This document shows positions 14,750 to 17,283 of a stretch of DNA of 17,283 bases, in pieces (the first letter of the stretch is position 1; each line of letters starts with the position of its first letter). Source of the stretch: Moraxellaceae bacterium (GTDB lineage: Bacteria; Pseudomonadota; Gammaproteobacteria; Pseudomonadales; Moraxellaceae); assembly GCA_030684415.1 (NCBI GenBank), contig JAUXNL010000560.1:1-17283 (forward strand), read 5' to 3'. The translations under genes were made by a program, and so were the position numbers. Below the pieces are notes generated by a model. The model was not told the origin of the DNA. It worked only from the letters and a program-made list of their open reading frames with translations, and did no database searches.

Positions 14750-15976
14750 ATGGAACAGATCGCCAGCCGCGTTTCCCGTGTCGCCAACGACACCTACGGC
14801 CACTCCCGCCGCCTGATGCCCGAACAACCCTGGTGGAACAATCTCGACCCGTCTTTCCACAAATTTCCCGACGACTTCTATCTCGACCTGCCCTCACAAC
14901 TCATGGTCGACGGCACCGCCGCCATCGACATCGGCATGCGCACCGCGCTCGCCACTCTGGCCGCCAGCTTCGCCCTGCCCGCCACGCTGTGGCCGGCCAA
15001 CTACCGCGAAGACCGCGCCCAGTGGGACTTCTACAAAGCCATTGCCGAACGCCACGACCCCGCCGCCTTTTTCCCCCGGCCGCAACAGCATGTAAATGTG
15101 CGCCACCACAAAGCCGGCTTGCTCGACTACCACCCGCGCGACGGCCGCGTGGAAGTGCTCTCCTTCGAGAGCCACTTCGAAACCGTCAACCCCGCCCTGC
15201 GCGACAAATACGCCCGCTTCCGCCGCAACCGCACCGCCTGGGCCGAACACTGGCGCCACGAAGGCGACCCACGCCCCACCATCTGCGTGATCCACGGCTT
15301 TGTGGCCGACCCGTACTGGGTCAACAGCCGCTTTCTGGCCCTGCCCTGGTTTTACAAACAAGGCTACGACGTACTGCTCTACACCCTGCCCTTCCACGGC
15401 CGGCGCCAGGAAGCCACTTCACCGTTCTCCGGGCACGGCTATTTTTCGCACGGGCTTTCGCACCTGAACGAAACCGTCGCGCACGCCGTGCACGACTTCC
15501 GCCTCTTCCTCGATTATCTGGAAGGCTTGGGCGTGCCACAGATGGGTGTGACCGGCATTTCGCTCGGCGGCTATACCTCCGCCCTGCTCGCCACTGTTGA
15601 AGAACGCCTCGCCTTTGCCGTGCCCAACGTACCGCTGGCCAGCATCATGGATTTGATCCTGCAGTGGTTTCCCGCCGGGCCACTGATGAAAGCCGGCCTA
15701 CGCCTGGCGGGCTCCGACATCCGCGAAGCCCGCCACGCCACCGCCGTGCAATGCCCGCTCACCTATCCGGTGAAACTGCCGAAAGAGAGGCTGCTGATTG
15801 TCGGCGGTGCCGGCGACCGCTTTGCGCCGCCCAAACACGCACGCCTGCTCTGGGACCACTGGGACCGGCCGCGCCTGCACTGGTTTCCGGGCAACCACCT
15901 GATTCATCTCGATCAGGGGAAATACTTGAAGGAAATGGCTACGTTTTTGAAAGACATCGGGTTTGATCGGGGATGA
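14750..15976 (+). CDS. Alpha/beta hydrolase family protein
   Basis: The 408-residue protein is a probable cytoplasmic serine hydrolase. The oxyanion-side motif is CVIHGF (about 179-184). The nucleophile elbow is GISLGG with Ser271, the acid candidate is Asp356 in GGAGDRF, and His383 or His386 in GNHLIHLDQG completes the triad. The long N-terminal region (residues 1-175) has no clear known domain. The fold layout could fit the ABHD18-like branch, but that is uncertain. The frame is open back to 14513; ATG 14750 (MEQIASR) is chosen as the first ATG with a continuous protein-like sequence, though no good Shine-Dalgarno is seen. It is divergent from dnaX. The substrate is unknown. Confidence 0.85.
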   Translation: MEQIASRVSRVANDTYGHSRRLMPEQPWWNNLDPSFHKFPDDFYLDLPSQLMVDGTAAIDIGMRTALATLAASFALPATLWPANYREDRAQWDFYKAIAERHDPAAFFPRPQQHVNVRHHKAGLLDYHPRDGRVEVLSFESHFETVNPALRDKYARFRRNRTAWAEHWRHEGDPRPTICVIHGFVADPYWVNSRFLALPWFYKQGYDVLLYTLPFHGRRQEATSPFSGHGYFSHGLSHLNETVAHAVHDFRLFLDYLEGLGVPQMGVTGISLGGYTSALLATVEERLAFAVPNVPLASIMDLILQWFPAGPLMKAGLRLAGSDIREARHATAVQCPLTYPVKLPKERLLIVGGAGDRFAPPKHARLLWDHWDRPRLHWFPGNHLIHLDQGKYLKEMATFLKDIGFDRG

Positions 15977-16114
15977 GTGCAAACGGATGCTGATGCTGAA
16001 GGCGGATTGAAGCGGCGCTCATGGCCCGAACAGATCGATGGCACTTTTACCGTCGCCATCGCACACGCGAGAGCCCAGCGGCGTGTTTAATGGACCATCG
16101 AATCAGCGCACGTC

Positions 16115-16134
16115 GTCCCCGCGCAGGCGGGGAC
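16115..16134. repeat. REP-like GTCCCCGC hairpin
   Basis: GTCCCCGC (16115-16122) and GCGGGGAC (16127-16134) form a perfect 8-bp stem around GCAG, followed by CCAGCG. This shape (GTCNTCCCCGCGCAGGCGGG) is a common dispersed intergenic palindrome in proteobacteria (from memory). Only one copy is present in the window. Confidence 0.7.
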
Positions 16135-16244
16135 CCAGCGCCTTTCCATCAGCCCCTGCAAGCCGTGCCCCTTATCTGCCACACCAAGAAGCACACAACG
16201 CACGCAAGTGATTGAAATTATGGAGGCTCACAGCATAATGCCGC

Positions 16245-16466
16245 GTGTTATGCCCCACGGCCGTCCAGATAAAAGGACAAGAGCGGGGAGTGACAGACTG
16301 CTGTCGTATAACACCGCCAAGGGTGCGCCAAGTCGTTGATGATGTTGGCGTTCAATTTTGTCAGACAGGTTATGACCCCACTTGGGGTCTAGTTCAGGTT
16401 ATTCCTACACGGGCTACCTTCGGTGGTAATGTCCATACGTCCGCTGAAATTTCACAAGCGGCGTAA
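16245..16466 (+). CDS. Small hypothetical ORF, possibly a degraded cassette gene
   Basis: The frame encodes 73 residues from a GTG at 16245, or 58 from the in-frame GTG at 16290. The product is not recognised. The second half (GYDPTWGLVQVIPTRATFGG) looks protein-like, and its codons are more A/T-rich at third positions than the core genes. The first half looks less coding, and neither start has a well-spaced ribosome site. It lies upstream of the attC site in the cassette orientation, so it could be the gene, or the remnant of one, carried by the preceding cassette. It may equally be non-coding. Confidence 0.3.
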   Translation: MLCPTAVQIKGQERGVTDCCRITPPRVRQVVDDVGVQFCQTGYDPTWGLVQVIPTRATFGGNVHTSAEISQAA

Positions 16467-16522
16467 GAAATAACGCCGTCAAAAGTAGGAGATAGTGGAC
16501 TATTCCGAGCGAATTTTTTTCA

Positions 16523-16586
16523 TTCCCCTGCCCCCACGGGATGACCAAAAACGAAGTTTTTTGGTCATCCCGTGGGGGCAGGGGAA
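16523..16586. repeat. Perfect 29-bp inverted repeat with 6-nt loop
   Basis: The arm 16523-16551 (beginning TTCCCCTGCCCCC and ending GACCAAAAA) is the exact reverse complement of 16558-16586, around the loop CGAAGT. No U-tract follows the stem on either strand: AGCTTCG follows on plus and TGAAAAAAATTCG on minus. It is therefore not a standard intrinsic terminator. The perfect pairing over 29 bp implies recent origin or active maintenance. Confidence 0.95.
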
Positions 16587-16681
16587 AGCTTCGTCGTCAT
16601 AGTCGCCTCCACCTTTTTCTGGCAAAACAAAAATCGCTAAGGGATAAGCCAGAGCGACATGAAAATCCGCGTTGCCGTGCG

Positions 16682-16770
16682 ATATAACTAGTCGCTCAAG
16701 GGAACGCTGGTGGTGACCATGCGCTGCACACGAATAAATTGGCAGCGTCCCTTAGCTCCAAACGTTCGGC
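16682..16770 (+). repeat. attC: Integron attC recombination site
   Basis: The outer boxes are ATATAAC (R'', 16682-16688) and GTTCGGC (R', 16764-16770), with the conserved AAC/GTT triplets. Inner arms GCTCAAGGGAACGCTG (16694-16709) and CAGCGTCCCTTAGC (16743-16756) pair throughout, except for unpaired C16697 and one of A16703/A16704. On the bottom strand these would be an extrahelical G and T, as known for attC sites recognised by IntI. About 33 nt form the variable terminal region. The predicted crossover is between G16764 and T16765. R'' and R' each differ at one position from RYYYAAC / GTTRRRY. The total length of 89 bp is normal for attC. The orientation places the following plus-strand gene as the next cassette. 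Confidence 0.82.
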
Positions 16771-16796
16771 CCCATTCTCAATGACTGAGATAAGCA

Positions 16797-17283
16797 ATGG
16801 CGAAGAAGCGAAAGAAGCAGAAAACAAGGAATACGAGCGGCCTTGAGCACCATAAAAAGGTCGGGAAGACGCTGATTCCGCCACTGATGGCTCTGCCACA
16901 GATGAGGTTTCAGTCATGGACAAACGAGAGAATACCGGAACTTCTCTGGGCATGCCTCTTGCGTTCCGTTCTCCCGCAGAGCGTAGCATTGGCAATGTTT
17001 CGTGAAATTGCGGCCGAGGGCTTCAAGCACAAGGATGATGACACTGCTACAAAGTATTCAGCGCTGTATCACTCGCACTTGCGTGATGTGCCTGGGAATA
17101 TGATCCAGAAGATTGTATCAACCGCAAAAAGGCATCCCCTTGGTTATGCAGCACTACGGCCGCTTCTACTTCTTGAAACTCTTCCGCACAGGGAGGTTTG
17201 GAAAGCCGAACTCGCAATGGAACCACAGGAAGATGATTGGAAAACATTGGGCGACGCGGTGCTTAAGGTTCTGGATCACCAGT
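16797..17283 (+). CDS. Uncharacterised integron-cassette protein (5' part, runs off the window)
   Basis: An uninterrupted plus-strand frame starts at ATG 16797 and is still open at the window end, giving at least 162 residues. The N-terminus is very basic (MAKKRKKQKTRN), then comes HHKKVGKTLIPPL and a Trp-containing segment (RFQSWTNERIPELLWACLL). The rest is mixed helical sequence with no signal peptide. I do not recognise the family. The start lies 26 bp after the attC R' box, the usual place for a cassette gene, and the codon use is less G+C-rich than the core genes. A weak GAGA precedes the ATG. Minus-strand frames over this stretch are shorter and look like shadows. The C-terminus cannot be judged. 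Confidence 0.78.
   Translation, partial: MAKKRKKQKTRNTSGLEHHKKVGKTLIPPLMALPQMRFQSWTNERIPELLWACLLRSVLPQSVALAMFREIAAEGFKHKDDDTATKYSALYHSHLRDVPGNMIQKIVSTAKRHPLGYAALRPLLLLETLPHREVWKAELAMEPQEDDWKTLGDAVLKVLDHQ

Larger units (their letters stand above)
15977..16796. other. Accessory junction region between core gene and cassette
   Basis: The stretch after the hydrolase gene holds only one weak small open frame (16245-16466). Its structured elements are a REP-like hairpin (16115-16134), a 7-bp GACCCCA/TGGGGTC hairpin (16374-16389), a perfect 29-bp inverted repeat (16523-16586) and an attC site (16682-16770). Base composition from about 16190 on is visibly more A+T-rich than the genes to the left. 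No integrase and no attI site were found. Confidence 0.6.

Noticed and set aside
13000..15600. Very long plus-strand open frame (866 codons)
   Set aside because: It is antisense to dnaX, whose protein matches its family throughout, and then overlaps the hydrolase gene in another frame. The translation is Arg/His-rich low-complexity sequence, typical of a high-G+C shadow frame.
16115..16134. Resemblance of the GTCCCCGC..GCGGGGAC hairpin to a type I-E CRISPR repeat core
   Set aside because: There is only one copy, with no spacers or further repeats and no cas genes in the window. It fits a dispersed REP-like palindrome better.
16197..16253. Possible second attC or attI around AAC 16197-16199 and GTTATGC 16247-16253
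   Set aside because: The interval is too short and the inner arms do not pair; no L-box-like CCCTTAGC sequence is present before the GTT.
16310..16352. AAC..GCCAAG / TTGGCGTT pairing as an attC candidate
   Set aside because: Only 43 bp with weak pairing, well below the size of known attC sites; it also lies within the small open frame.
16523..16586. Long inverted repeat as an intrinsic terminator
   Set aside because: Neither strand has a U-tract directly after the stem, so the standard mechanism does not apply; reported instead as unexplained structure.

Overview
The window looks like a piece of a high-G+C proteobacterial chromosome, most likely gammaproteobacterial. The main lineage clue is an rnd-ycgL-...-ycgN cluster, since YcgL and YcgN are mainly gammaproteobacterial families. 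dnaX-ybaB-recR and an nspC pathway are also present. The exact genus cannot be told from the sequence. Nearly all core genes lie on the minus strand. The only clear plus-strand genes are an alpha/beta hydrolase and a partial gene at the right edge.

Layout. Positions 1-743 hold no gene but are rich in repeats: a 64-bp exact direct repeat, further copies of its hairpin family, a hexanucleotide microsatellite and a CTTTCTTTGCT hairpin. A two-gene MoxR AAA+ ATPase / CoxE-like VWA unit follows (2880 to 744, read leftwards). Next is a (nor)spermidine synthesis operon (5647 to 3230): carboxynorspermidine decarboxylase, then carboxynorspermidine dehydrogenase. A tightly coupled operon runs from 8664 to 5926: RNase D, YcgL, a small tyrosine-phosphatase-like protein, YcgN and a small membrane protein. 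Upstream is an acyl-CoA dehydrogenase (9916-8771). After an 847-bp gap come the replication/repair genes dnaX-ybaB-recR (14514 to 10764), in which a small exported protein and a 169-bp repeat element sit between ybaB and recR. A second copy of that element (172 bp) lies beyond recR. dnaX is divergent from the alpha/beta hydrolase gene (14750-15976).

Right edge. After about 15977 the base composition and codon use change. At 16682-16770 there is a well-formed integron attC site: AAC/GTT outer triplets, a paired GCTC-AAGGG / CCCTT-AGC stem, and single-base bulges corresponding to an extrahelical G and T on the bottom strand. It is followed 26 bp later by the start of an uncharacterised plus-strand gene that runs off the window. 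This suggests the window ends at the edge of an integron cassette array, or of an attC cluster lacking an integrase. No integrase gene is visible here. A perfect 29-bp inverted repeat (16523-16586) lies just upstream and is not explained by any standard feature.

How the genes work together. The left two-thirds combine housekeeping functions (clamp loading, recombination, RNA processing, polyamine synthesis, fatty-acid oxidation, MoxR-type chaperoning). They are separated by dispersed palindromic repeats that probably act as terminators or RNA-structure elements. The accessory, mobile material is concentrated in the last 1.1 kb.
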